DNA of 42,989 bases from a virus. This document shows positions 16,483-25,592 of this stretch, piece by piece; position 1 is the first letter of the stretch; every line of letters starts with the position of its first letter. Under the pieces are notes generated by a model. It had not been told where the DNA came from. It saw only the letters and a list, made by a program, of their open reading frames with translations, and did not search any database. The stretch lies in the IMG/VR virus record IMGVR_UViG_3300047557_000734, positions 1-42,989 of that record; one strand, given 5' to 3'. The position numbers and the translations under genes are program-made.

Positions 16483-19400
16483 ATGGCTGATGTGTTTCGC
16501 CCCGGTAGGGGTACGCCGTCGAGCAATGCTCCGGTACGAGAAAGAACCGTTCAGACTGCGCCTGGTGAGAGGCGCCCTGTTAGGATTGCTGTCCCTACGC
16601 CTGCGCCTCCGCGGCGTCGGCCTCCTGTGGAGTATCGTTTTACTCCTGGGGGTGTGTATCGTACTCCGCGTACGATTAATCGTGAGGCTACGCAGACGAT
16701 TGTTAATTATTATACGGATAAGTATGGTAAGTCGGGTAAGGGTATGGATCCGACGATGCTTACGTATAATACTGCGCGTATTTTGAATCGCAGTCTTGGG
16801 CTTGCTCCTGGTGATTTCTCGGTGTTTAAGCCGAGGATTCCTGAGAGTGATCGTTATATTGGCTCGTTTGATATGTTTGCGCTTATGGGTGATCCGAATC
16901 CGGATGATCCTAAGCGGCGTGTGCCTGGTGCTGTTGCGCGTTTGGCTGATGCTCGTAGGTTTGTTGATACTGGTGGTCGTGCTTTTTCGTTGACGAAGGA
17001 TGATACGGAGAAGATGATTGGTCAGGGTCTTATGGCTTATGTTAAGCGTAAGGGTTCTGAGGTTGCGGCTCCTATTGTTGTTGCTAGTCCTGTTGCGTTG
17101 CAACAATTCTTGTCTGAGAATTATAAGCAGAAGGCGCCTGCGGCTAAGCCTGCTAAGGCTGATAGGGATGCGGTTGAGTATGATCGTCGTAAGCCTAATT
17201 ATACTTTTAGTGATAGTCTTGATTATTATCAGGATGTGTATGGTTTGAATCCGCGTTCTACTGCTTTTGATTTTGATCCTCAGCGGGAGAAGAATGTTAA
17301 GCGTAGTGTGGTGAAGAATAAGATTTATGGGTATGAGTATCCTAAGGGTACGACTATTGATCCTGAGACTGGTGAGGCTGTTTTGCCTCCTGGTCAGGTG
17401 GAGAAGGTTAAAGAGTTTACTACTGAGGATGTTGATTATACTTTTGCTTTTGCTGCTATGCAGGCGAAGTATAAGGATTTTCGTGAGACGGATAAGGTTT
17501 GGCGCGAGAAGATTCTTAATAAGATTGAGGATGAGGGTGGCGCTCGTGGTCTTGCGTTGTGGGAGAAGTTGCTGAATGGTAAGGCGAATACTACTGAGGT
17601 TGATGAACTTAAGGGTTATATGTATTCGTTTAATGCTGGGGCTACGTATGCTGAGGTTCAGAAGACGTTTTTGAATGATCTTCGCGGTACGAATTTTAGT
17701 GAGATTGCTCGTGACATTCGTGAGGAGGAGACTCGTAAGCCGTTGCGTGAGGCTGCTGCTGCTCGTCGTGCTGAGGAAGATGCTGAGCGTCGTAAGATTA
17801 TTACTGAGACTCGGTTGCAGTATTTTGATACTGAGGATCCGAATGAGATTTATGCGAATGCGCTTAAGTTGATTCAGAGTGGTCAGGGCGAGTATATTCC
17901 TCCGGATGTGTTGGCTAAGATTCGTGTAGAGTTGTCTTCTGTTGATGAGGCTCCTAAGGAGTCTGTGTCTGAGGAGCAGTTTGGTATTACTGGTGCGTTG
18001 GGCCAGGCTCTTGATGTGATTTTTACTCCGCGTAAGGAGGCTCAGGAGGCGCGTGAGGGTGTTACGCTGCTTAATCCTAAGACGTATAAGGATTTTCAGA
18101 AGGTTGATTTTATTAATAATGTTCGTCGGGCGATTGTTGCTGGTGAGCCTATTAGTGAGGAGACTGTTGCTCTTGCGAATGAGTTTATGAATGATCTTGG
18201 TCCTGGCGGGTATCAGGCGGTTGTTGAGAATAAGGATCTTCTTCAGCAGGTGCAGGGTGATACTGTTGGGTTTACGATGGGTAAGTTGGCGGAGTTGGGT
18301 TCGATGGCTCCGTTGCAGCCTGTGTCGGCTGAGGTTATTCGTAATGATTTGCAGGGGTATCAGAAGACGGTTGCTGTTCGTAATAATCTTTTGAAGAGTA
18401 TTGTTCGTTATTCTACTATGGCGTTGCCTGGTTTGTATTCGCTTGCGAAGGATCCGTATGAGGGTCTTAATGCGATTGTGGATGATTATAAGCGTCGTTA
18501 TGGTAGTACAGAGGGTTTTATTGATTCTTCGTTGGAGGATCCGCTTGCCCCTATTCTTGATTTGTTGAGTATTGTGCCTGTTGCTGGTTTGGCTACTAAG
18601 AGTATTCAGGTTGCTAAGGTGTCGGCTATGACGACTCGTTCTGCGCGGCTTGGTTTGACTGCCCGTCAGTTTGCGAAGTTGCAGCGGCAGATGATTGTTG
18701 ATGATATTGTTGATTTGCCGATTGAACAGGGGCTTGGGGGTAAGTTGGCGTCTGGTGAGCAGATGGGTCCGACGGCTGCGAATACGTATTTTATGCGGCA
18801 GTTGATGGCTAATGGCGAGTTTGGCGAGTTGAATCGTTTGTATAATGTTGGTGCTATTGATCGTGCTGCTGCGTTTTTTGAGCCGCGGTATGTTGCGGTG
18901 AATGCTACGGCTGGTATGCGTAAGTCTGATGTGACGGAGACGATTGATAAGTTGTCGCAGAAGTTTGCTGCTGAGGCGAAGAATAAGGTGTATTTCCGTT
19001 TTACGGGTAATCCTGTGTCTCGTCAGTTTCAGAAGTTGTGGCTTGGTGCGCAGATTGCAGGTGCTCCTGTGTTTGGCAATTTGCAGTATCTTGGGTTTAA
19101 TTATCGTTATGGTAAGGCGCTTCGTGAGGGTGATCCGTTTATTTCGGATATGATTAATCGTGAGTTTGCTACTGAGCGCCAGTTGCAGTATCTTACTGAG
19201 TCTGATTTGGATGATGCTGAGATGGCGGCTGCGTGGTATTTGGCTAGTGGCGAGGTGAATGGTAATTCTGCGCGTATTGCTGTGCTTGCGCGGCGTAAGG
19301 AGTTGGCGGATCAGGTTGAGACGCAGGCTCTTGCTGAGGGTCTTGATGCTGCAGAGTTTCAGAATGATGCGTTGAGGATTATGGAGATTGATCTTGATCG

Positions 19401-22400
19401 TTATTCTACGCCAGAGTTTGATCGTCGTTATCGTGCGGCGATTGCTTCGGTGCTTGAGTTGGGTGATGAGAATCGTCCGAAGTCTAATCGTGGGCGTCAG
19501 ATTGCGCAGATGGTTGATGCGTTGAAGTTGTTGTCTGAGCGTAATAGTCGCTTGTTGACGAGTGAGGCTGATCCTCGTACGCTAGCAGCGTTTCAGAGGG
19601 CCTATGCGCTTGTTCTGACGGCTTCGCGGCTTTTGCCTGAGGATATTGCTGCCGAACTTGGGAAGGGCGGATTTGACGTTCTACGGCCTCGTACGTCGCC
19701 GATTACGAATCCGACTATTCGTATTCCAGAGTTGTTGAATACGGATGTGGCTGATTTGCCGGTGGTTCGTGCTCGTGGTCAGCGTGAGGAGACGAGTTAT
19801 GTTGATGTTAGTCAGCCTGGTGTGCGCGAGTTTCTTGATGAGGTGAATGATGGGTTTGCTGTGTTGAAGGAGGATATGGCTACTCGTTCTGGTTCTGGTG
19901 CGCCTGTGTTGTTTTTGGCGGATGATTTGCCTGTTGTTGAGATGCCTGCTAAGCCTGGTCCTCGCGGTGGTGCGCGTAAACCTATTCGGTATTATCCGAT
20001 GCGGTATTTGCAGGTTGATGGTAATTTTGATGATTCGGATATGTCGTTTGAGCGTAAGCCATTGTTGAGTGATCGGGTTATTTATATGCCTGAGAACTTT
20101 TTTGTGGTTAGTCGTCAGGGTAATTTGAAGTTTAAGCCTGTTCCTGAGGTTCGGGTTGATGCTGAGGTTGCTGTGGCGAATCGTATGCACAAGTTGTTTC
20201 CGAATGCGCGTGATTTTGCTGATAAGATTAGTACGAAGAGTTCTCGTGGTTCGGAGTCGTTTAATCAGTTGGCGAATCGTAATGAGGTTATTGCTGCTGG
20301 TATTGCTTCGTTCCAGTTTGATGTTCAGTTGGCGAATAGTGTTCGTATGACGGCGCGTCGTGTTCGTACGATGTTTGAAGAGGTGATTGAGGAGCAGGCT
20401 ACGCCTATTACGGTTGCACAATATTTGCGTGATCCGGGCGAGTATGCGCTGCTTGGTACGTATCGTTTCTTTGATTCGGAAGAGGCGGCTCGGGCGTATG
20501 CGTCTACGAAGAATAATATTGATACTCGTAGGAATACTGAACCTGGTACGATTGATACTATCACGATGCCGGATGGTTCTACGAAGTTTGTTGTTCGTAT
20601 GAGTTATTTTGATACGATGGCTATTACGATGGCTGAGCAGCGGTTGCAACGGTTGGCTGATTGGGAGGATTTGGCTCCGTATTTTATTGATGATACTCTT
20701 ACGGAGTTGCTTGATCCTAAAACGCTTCCGAAAAAGCCGGACGAGTTGGCGGCTACGCTTGCTGAGAGGCTTGGGGCTGTCGGCTTAGAAGGCCCTAATA
20801 GTTATGTGATGGTTGTTCCTAAGCGTATTGTTAATACGTTTAAGGCTACGACTCGCAGGACTAATAGTAGTTTTGGAAAGTTTGCGTCTGGTTTGAGTTC
20901 GTTGTTTAAGACTCTGGTTATTGGTATGAATTTTAGGTATGTTCCGCAGACAGTGATTGGTAGTGCTGTATTGTTGATGCTTGGTCGGCCTGAGATGGCT
21001 GGGCAGGTTATGGCTGCGCTTCTTGCTCAGGGTGGTAAGGGCGCGTCTCGTAAGTTGCGGGCTAATTTTGCTGATGCTAGGCGTAGGTTTGAGGGGTCTG
21101 AGAAGGAAGATATGTTTCTTCTTGCGGATCTTGATCGGTTTGATCGTGTTTGGCGTTCTATCTTCCCTGATGATTATCGTAATTATATTCTTATGGAGGA
21201 TATGCAGACTCGTAATACTCGTATTGGTCAGTTGGGGTCGTATCTTGATCGGAAGAATCCTGCGCTTGGTGAGCGTATGCGGCCTTTGTTGCAGCATCGT
21301 ATGACTCGTGTTGGTGGTAAGGTTCTTAATGCGGTTACGTCGTTCGGATTTATTTTGTCGTTCGCGTTTGAGTCTGCTCTTCGTTCGATGATTCTTACGA
21401 AGGCTGCTGCGCGCGATCCTCGTTTCTTGGCGTTGCGTAATAGTGATATTGTTACGCGGTATCTTGATGAGGTTGCTCCGAATGATCCGTTTATGCGTGA
21501 TCTGACTCGTGATGAGGCGGCGCTTCGGATTATTTCTGATCCGATTAATCCGTTTACTGGTGAGGGGCCGAATCCGTTTTATAATCAGTTCTTCTTGCGG
21601 GAGATGCGGTATACTGCGGATAGTGTTGTTGGTAATTATCGTTGGTTTGATAATACGGAGCGGTTTATTCGTAACTTTTTGAAGCCGTTCTATGCTTGGA
21701 CTAGGCACTCGTTCTTGTTTAATAAGCGGCTTATTCAGGATCGTCCTATTACGACGAATTTCTTGTTTAATGCTGGTAATTATGGGTATGAGGAGATTCT
21801 TGATGCTGGTGGTTTGCCGGATTGGATGCTTGAGTCTATTCCTATGGCGCAGGATCTTGTTGATCTTCTAGGTTTGGATGTTGGTAATGTGAATCGTGTT
21901 AATCTGGCGGGTGTTAACCCGTTGGGTGAGTTTGGTCGTACTGTTGCGACTGGTGCTCGCGCGGTTGGGCTTGGTCCGGATCTTGGTGGGTTTACGAGTC
22001 CGATTCAGGGTATGAATCCGTATCTTGTTGCTCCGTTTTCTCATTCGTTGGGGGTTAATCCGCTTACGGGTTATCCTCTTTCGAAGGAGGAGAAGGATAA
22101 GTCGTTGCGTGATTACTTCTTTAATCAGCATATGGCTTTTCCTGTTATTAGTCAGACGGTTAATATCTTTAAGACTGATACGGAGTTGAATGAGGCGCGT
22201 ATGCTTAATCAGGCGTCGGATATTTTTAAGGATCCTAATAATCCTGGTGCGAGCGAGTTGGTTAGTCCTTGGACGCCTAGTTCGTATAGGTATCCTACGT
22301 TGTCTCGTACTGGTTTGTGGAATATGTTTACGCCGTTTCGCGCGTTGAGTTATGATCCGGCGTATTTGGATAGGGTTACGAGCGAGCAGTGGAAGGCTTC

Positions 22401-22662
22401 TGGTGCGGTTATTCAGGCTGATCGTGAGATGTTTACGTCTCAGCGTAGTCGGGCTATTCGTAGTCTTGCTGAGTGGAAGCAGTTGGAGTGGCTTGTTTAT
22501 AATGTGTGGTTGCCGCAGTATGGTGATGCTAATCCTGAGATGCGTGCGCAGGTGTTGCGCGCGCTTCGTGAACAGTATCCTTCTAGTAGGCAGTTGAGTG
22601 GTTTGTCTACTGAGGATGTTGCGCGTGTGTTGGCTGGTCAAATTCGTCCTGTTGGGGGGTGA
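16483..22662 (+). CDS. Giant internal virion / DNA ejection protein (2059 residues)
   Basis: The largest gene, about 14% of the genome. The first 50 residues are Pro/Arg-rich (PTPAPPRRRPPVEYRF). Long helical segments follow, with an Arg/Glu/Ala-rich coil near residues 410-450. A hydrophobic segment lies near residues 1490-1530 (PQTVIGSAVLLMLGRPEMAG), and the C-terminal 400 residues are rich in Asn-Pro-Phe turns (FIRNFLKPFYAWTRHSFLFN). Its place last in the ejection cluster, its size and its lack of tape-measure repeats match T7 gp16-like or N4-like ejected proteins. I see no clear lysozyme or transglycosylase catalytic signature. Translation starts at the ATG behind TTGAGAGG. Confidence 0.7.
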   Translation: MADVFRPGRGTPSSNAPVRERTVQTAPGERRPVRIAVPTPAPPRRRPPVEYRFTPGGVYRTPRTINREATQTIVNYYTDKYGKSGKGMDPTMLTYNTARILNRSLGLAPGDFSVFKPRIPESDRYIGSFDMFALMGDPNPDDPKRRVPGAVARLADARRFVDTGGRAFSLTKDDTEKMIGQGLMAYVKRKGSEVAAPIVVASPVALQQFLSENYKQKAPAAKPAKADRDAVEYDRRKPNYTFSDSLDYYQDVYGLNPRSTAFDFDPQREKNVKRSVVKNKIYGYEYPKGTTIDPETGEAVLPPGQVEKVKEFTTEDVDYTFAFAAMQAKYKDFRETDKVWREKILNKIEDEGGARGLALWEKLLNGKANTTEVDELKGYMYSFNAGATYAEVQKTFLNDLRGTNFSEIARDIREEETRKPLREAAAARRAEEDAERRKIITETRLQYFDTEDPNEIYANALKLIQSGQGEYIPPDVLAKIRVELSSVDEAPKESVSEEQFGITGALGQALDVIFTPRKEAQEAREGVTLLNPKTYKDFQKVDFINNVRRAIVAGEPISEETVALANEFMNDLGPGGYQAVVENKDLLQQVQGDTVGFTMGKLAELGSMAPLQPVSAEVIRNDLQGYQKTVAVRNNLLKSIVRYSTMALPGLYSLAKDPYEGLNAIVDDYKRRYGSTEGFIDSSLEDPLAPILDLLSIVPVAGLATKSIQVAKVSAMTTRSARLGLTARQFAKLQRQMIVDDIVDLPIEQGLGGKLASGEQMGPTAANTYFMRQLMANGEFGELNRLYNVGAIDRAAAFFEPRYVAVNATAGMRKSDVTETIDKLSQKFAAEAKNKVYFRFTGNPVSRQFQKLWLGAQIAGAPVFGNLQYLGFNYRYGKALREGDPFISDMINREFATERQLQYLTESDLDDAEMAAAWYLASGEVNGNSARIAVLARRKELADQVETQALAEGLDAAEFQNDALRIMEIDLDRYSTPEFDRRYRAAIASVLELGDENRPKSNRGRQIAQMVDALKLLSERNSRLLTSEADPRTLAAFQRAYALVLTASRLLPEDIAAELGKGGFDVLRPRTSPITNPTIRIPELLNTDVADLPVVRARGQREETSYVDVSQPGVREFLDEVNDGFAVLKEDMATRSGSGAPVLFLADDLPVVEMPAKPGPRGGARKPIRYYPMRYLQVDGNFDDSDMSFERKPLLSDRVIYMPENFFVVSRQGNLKFKPVPEVRVDAEVAVANRMHKLFPNARDFADKISTKSSRGSESFNQLANRNEVIAAGIASFQFDVQLANSVRMTARRVRTMFEEVIEEQATPITVAQYLRDPGEYALLGTYRFFDSEEAARAYASTKNNIDTRRNTEPGTIDTITMPDGSTKFVVRMSYFDTMAITMAEQRLQRLADWEDLAPYFIDDTLTELLDPKTLPKKPDELAATLAERLGAVGLEGPNSYVMVVPKRIVNTFKATTRRTNSSFGKFASGLSSLFKTLVIGMNFRYVPQTVIGSAVLLMLGRPEMAGQVMAALLAQGGKGASRKLRANFADARRRFEGSEKEDMFLLADLDRFDRVWRSIFPDDYRNYILMEDMQTRNTRIGQLGSYLDRKNPALGERMRPLLQHRMTRVGGKVLNAVTSFGFILSFAFESALRSMILTKAAARDPRFLALRNSDIVTRYLDEVAPNDPFMRDLTRDEAALRIISDPINPFTGEGPNPFYNQFFLREMRYTADSVVGNYRWFDNTERFIRNFLKPFYAWTRHSFLFNKRLIQDRPITTNFLFNAGNYGYEEILDAGGLPDWMLESIPMAQDLVDLLGLDVGNVNRVNLAGVNPLGEFGRTVATGARAVGLGPDLGGFTSPIQGMNPYLVAPFSHSLGVNPLTGYPLSKEEKDKSLRDYFFNQHMAFPVISQTVNIFKTDTELNEARMLNQASDIFKDPNNPGASELVSPWTPSSYRYPTLSRTGLWNMFTPFRALSYDPAYLDRVTSEQWKASGAVIQADREMFTSQRSRAIRSLAEWKQLEWLVYNVWLPQYGDANPEMRAQVLRALREQYPSSRQLSGLSTEDVARVLAGQIRPVGG

Positions 22663-22669
22663 TCTTGTT

Positions 22670-22906
22670 GTGAGTGATGGTGATATTCAGGTTATTCTTC
22701 ATCGTCTTGATGAGTTGGATGCTAGGTTGTGTCAGATTCATGATGAGGTTAAGCGGACGAATGGGCGCGTGACTTCGTTGGAGATGAGTGAGGCTAAGTG
22801 GGAGGGCGAGAAGGAGGGCAAGCGTATGCAGGTGATGATTGCTACGAGTGTTATCTCTGGTGGTATTCTTGCTGGTATTGTTTGGTTTGTTAGTCAGGCT
22901 ATCTAA
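22670..22906 (+). CDS. Holin-like protein with coiled coil and C-terminal membrane segment
   Basis: A 78-residue protein from GTG at 22670, with GGGGGGTGATC upstream; the longer frame is a reading into the giant gene. Residues 3-50 are a charged helix with heptad character (VILHRLDELDARLCQIHDEV), and residues about 53-78 are one membrane segment (MIATSVISGGILAGIVWFVS). This layout resembles XhlA-type holin-associated proteins. With the next membrane protein it may form the holin pair, although the endolysin is elsewhere on the other strand. Confidence 0.6.
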   Translation: MSDGDIQVILHRLDELDARLCQIHDEVKRTNGRVTSLEMSEAKWEGEKEGKRMQVMIATSVISGGILAGIVWFVSQAI

Positions 22907-22920
22907 AGGAGGATATTGTT

Positions 22921-23151
22921 ATGCCTATGGATTATAATAAGAAGCGGCGGCAGATGAGTGGTGAGGCTGTTACTATGCCTAATCGTGCGCCTGTTGCGTC
23001 TAGTGGTGTTGGTGGTGTGTCGGTCTTTACGGAGGTTGGTTCTAAGCCTATGGGTAAGGCGCGTAATGAGAATAATCGTGCGCGTTTGGCGGATAAGTTG
23101 CGTAAGAAGAAGAAGCCTGGTACGATTGATATTGGGCCTATTGTTCTTTAG
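22921..23151 (+). CDS. Small basic hypothetical protein between holin-like genes
   Basis: A 76-residue soluble protein, ATG behind AAAGGAGGATATT. It is Arg/Lys/Asn-rich with a basic helix near the C-terminus (NENNRARLADKLRKKKKPG) and a short hydrophobic end (TIDIGPIVL). No membrane segment. Its placement between two membrane proteins suggests a link to lysis or late virion maturation, but there is no recognisable domain. Confidence 0.6.
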   Translation: MPMDYNKKRRQMSGEAVTMPNRAPVASSGVGGVSVFTEVGSKPMGKARNENNRARLADKLRKKKKPGTIDIGPIVL

Positions 23152-23160
23152 GGGGTTATT

Positions 23161-23361
23161 ATGAATTGGCGTGAGATTGCTACTCGTGCGGCCTTGACGT
23201 TTGTACAAGCGTTCTTGGCTGTGTTTCTTGTGGATGGTGTGTCCGGCGTTGATGAGCCTGGGGATCTTATGGCCCCTGTCGTTGCTGGTATTGCTGCTGT
23301 TTTGTCGCTGGTGTACAATGTTGTTCGCCAGTATCAGGCTAAGCGTGGCTGGTCCGAGTAG
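23161..23361 (+). CDS. Two-membrane-segment holin-like protein
   Basis: A 66-residue protein, ATG behind TTTAGGGGGTT. It has a short amphipathic start (MNWREIATRAA), membrane segment one at about 11-27 (LTFVQAFLAVFLVDGV), a loop with GVDEPGD, membrane segment two at about 36-54 (APVVAGIAAVLSLVYNVV) and a basic C-terminal tail (RQYQAKRGW). Size, topology and charge match small class II holins, which open the membrane for endolysin at the end of infection. It is the last gene before the late-operon terminator. Confidence 0.75.
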   Translation: MNWREIATRAALTFVQAFLAVFLVDGVSGVDEPGDLMAPVVAGIAAVLSLVYNVVRQYQAKRGWSE

Positions 23362-23385
23362 TCGGATTATAATTTAGAAATGATT

Positions 23386-23430
23386 AAGGGGACTATCCGG
23401 GCTGGGTGCTCAGATAGTCCCCTTTTTTAT
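23386..23430 (+). terminator. Intrinsic terminator of the rightward late operon
   Basis: A perfect 12-bp stem, AAGGGGACTATC at 23386-23397 with GATAGTCCCCTT at 23413-23424, closed by a 15-nt loop and followed by an uninterrupted T run. On the minus strand the hairpin is followed by a poorer tract, so it mainly stops plus-strand transcription, protecting the convergent operon. Confidence 0.95.
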
Positions 23431-23551
23431 TTCTACTCCGCTTTTTGTAGCCTACCTATTCCACATTTTGTAGGCTATAATGCCGCATATAATTATCTCA
23501 AAAATATAATCATCCCAAAATTACGTTATATTCGACACATTACATTTCACG
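23431..23551. other. Convergent intergenic region with an inverted repeat
   Basis: An AT-rich spacer between the two operon ends. It contains TAGCCTAC at 23448-23455 and GTAGGCTA at 23470-23477, an 8-bp inverted repeat with a 14-nt loop and no strong T tract on either side, perhaps a weak terminator for the minus operon. This is also where the strand composition bias flips, so it is the likely replication terminus. No gene seen. Confidence 0.5.
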
Positions 23552-25468
23552 TTACGCCTTGATATCTACAACCTCACACGCATCACTAGTACAAGCAAAC
23601 GTCTGACTAGACTCAGTATTATCCTCCAACTCATACTGATTTAGAGCATACCAATTAATGCTCTTAGGACTAGCCTTCACAAGAGCCTCATACTCGTCCT
23701 TGGTGATGGCCTCGTAGGGAGCCTGCCGATAAGTATGGTCAGACTTGGGAAGGAAAGAGATACCGCTCACATCATCAAAATGATCCCACACCCACGAGCC
23801 GACTCGCATCCACTCGTCCTCAGCAACACTCACAGTAATACTAGGCTTATGTTCGCACCAATTCTCCTGGTAACACAACCAGAGTTCAAGATGCTCAACA
23901 GCAGTCAACTCCTTCTTATACGTCGTTGGAGACTTCTGCGGAAACGAGAAGACCATCATATTCTCAGGATTCATAACATCAGGCTCGTGAGGAACACCAC
24001 TATCCATAAGAAACCGCGTCAACGGGTCCTTGATATCGCCACGTACACGCCGAATATAATACTCACTATACCGAGGATGAATGCCGGAAGCGGAGTCCAC
24101 CAACTGAGAGACAGTACCGCTAGGCTTGACGCAAGTAATGGCAGTAGACTGAGGAATACCAATCGCATTAGCATACTTCTCATTCGTAATCACCGCCTCT
24201 TGTCGCAACTCCATAAGATTCGGACCCAACTGGTATGTGCCCTTGTTAATCATATTCTTATTATCGAAGATGCCCGTGAGCGACACGCCGAGCAGACGCT
24301 CCTCTTCCGTGTTCTGACGCCACACTTTACGCAGATACTTGAAATCCGTAAGAGTCGCTTGGAACGTCCCAAGAATCGTAGCCAACCGAACCTTACGCTT
24401 AAGTGCATCTGGATCATCATCAGCACGAACCACAACCTCAGTAAGATTACAAAACTGGTGCGGGCGAAGAATAATCTCAGAGCATGGATTAGTACCAAAC
24501 GCAAACGAATAGTCCCGCCTTCCATTCTTAGCAGCCTGCTTCTTTGAGGCTTCACGATTAAAGATTCCACGCTCGCCACTCTTGGACTGATAGAGGCTTA
24601 CCCATTCCTCCATGAACGCATCCATGCCAGGAGTTTCGGTGTACGCAACACTATTATTTGCAAGCGCGCGTTGAGGATTCTCATTCCACCACTCGCCAGA
24701 CTTCGCGTTACGCATTCGTCCATCGGATAGATTGGATAGGCTAATAAGCGCCGAGCGCCTGACCCCACCAACCACGACCACTTCAGCAATCTTACATACA
24801 AGATCATGACACTCCACCGCATACAGGCGACGACCAGCCGCATTCTTAAAGATACTAACAGTGAACTTGAACAAATCTTCTAGAGGATCGGGACCACTGG
24901 CACGCCCACCAAACGTCTTCAGGCGACTACCAGCAGGCCGTACAGCGCTCATATCCCACGAGGGAATCTGCCCAGAATACAAGAGTGCAATCAACTCGCG
25001 GAGTGCCCTAGCCCAACCAGCCTTAGAATCAGCCACCTTGATAATTGTAGTCGAATCCTCAAAATGCTCATTGACGATAGGCAACTGATTAACCTCGTCA
25101 CGCTCAACACTGAAGCCTACGCCAACACCATTCATGAGAATGTAAAGAATCTCGTCAAAGCATCGCGGATGATTGATTGGAGTATAACTACAATTATATC
25201 CAGAAACATTCTCTCGCTCCAGCGCAGGTCCAGCAGTCATGAGAGCACGCATACTAGGCATGACCTCTAGATTAATAATAGCATCAAGCAGTTCTGCCTT
25301 GAGTACAGCATCCATCTTGTACGAGTGCTTCTCGCGTAGCGTCTGATCCATAAACTCAATGTAACGATTGACCGTTTCGGGCCAATACTCTCGCCGCTTC
25401 TCAGTGTCAAGCCAGCGAGCATAACGAGACGTTGCGATAAACGTCTGATAGTCAGTGGGTAGGCTCAT
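23552..25468 (-). CDS. nrdJ: Class II (adenosylcobalamin-dependent) ribonucleotide reductase, monomeric RTPR type
   Basis: A 638-residue enzyme that reduces ribonucleotides to deoxyribonucleotides using vitamin B12 coenzyme. Diagnostic segments are NVSGYNCSYTPINHP (active-site cysteine region), VVVVGGVRRSALISLSNL, NPCSEIILRPHQFCNLTEVV (finger loop with catalytic Cys and Glu), STAITCVKPSGTVSQLVDSA, and a Cys-containing C-terminal tail (FACTSDACEV) for thioredoxin-type re-reduction. Size and the EIILRPHQFCNLTEV sequence fit the monomeric Lactobacillus-type enzyme. ATG at 25468 sits behind AAAGGAGAACA. It is last in the minus operon and has no cognate small subunit, as expected for class II. Confidence 0.93.
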   Translation of the reverse strand: MSLPTDYQTFIATSRYARWLDTEKRREYWPETVNRYIEFMDQTLREKHSYKMDAVLKAELLDAIINLEVMPSMRALMTAGPALERENVSGYNCSYTPINHPRCFDEILYILMNGVGVGFSVERDEVNQLPIVNEHFEDSTTIIKVADSKAGWARALRELIALLYSGQIPSWDMSAVRPAGSRLKTFGGRASGPDPLEDLFKFTVSIFKNAAGRRLYAVECHDLVCKIAEVVVVGGVRRSALISLSNLSDGRMRNAKSGEWWNENPQRALANNSVAYTETPGMDAFMEEWVSLYQSKSGERGIFNREASKKQAAKNGRRDYSFAFGTNPCSEIILRPHQFCNLTEVVVRADDDPDALKRKVRLATILGTFQATLTDFKYLRKVWRQNTEEERLLGVSLTGIFDNKNMINKGTYQLGPNLMELRQEAVITNEKYANAIGIPQSTAITCVKPSGTVSQLVDSASGIHPRYSEYYIRRVRGDIKDPLTRFLMDSGVPHEPDVMNPENMMVFSFPQKSPTTYKKELTAVEHLELWLCYQENWCEHKPSITVSVAEDEWMRVGSWVWDHFDDVSGISFLPKSDHTYRQAPYEAITKDEYEALVKASPKSINWYALNQYELEDNTESSQTFACTSDACEVVDIKA

Positions 25469-25510
25469 TGTTCTCCTTTGTCATGTCGAATTATTGTTAA
25501 AAAGTGTACA

Positions 25511-25592
25511 TAGGGCCGGAGGGGATCGAACCCTCACGCCCGAAGGCAACGAATTTTAAGTCCGTCGTGTCTGCCAATTCCACCACGGCCCC
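25511..25592 (-). tRNA. tRNA-Leu (anticodon UAA)
   Basis: An 82-nt class II tRNA with 7-bp acceptor (GGGGCCG paired to CGGCCCT, first pair G-U), anticodon loop carrying TAA, long variable arm (GTTGCCTTCGGGCGT) and a canonical T loop (GTTCGATCC). CCA is not encoded. It directly abuts the stop codon of the phosphoesterase gene, so it is probably processed from the operon transcript. It reads TTA and, by wobble, TTG, both frequent in the phage. Confidence 0.95.

Noticed and set aside
23735-24547. Open frame antisense to the ribonucleotide reductase.
   Set aside because: No ribosome site, shadow composition, and it lies within a well-supported enzyme gene.
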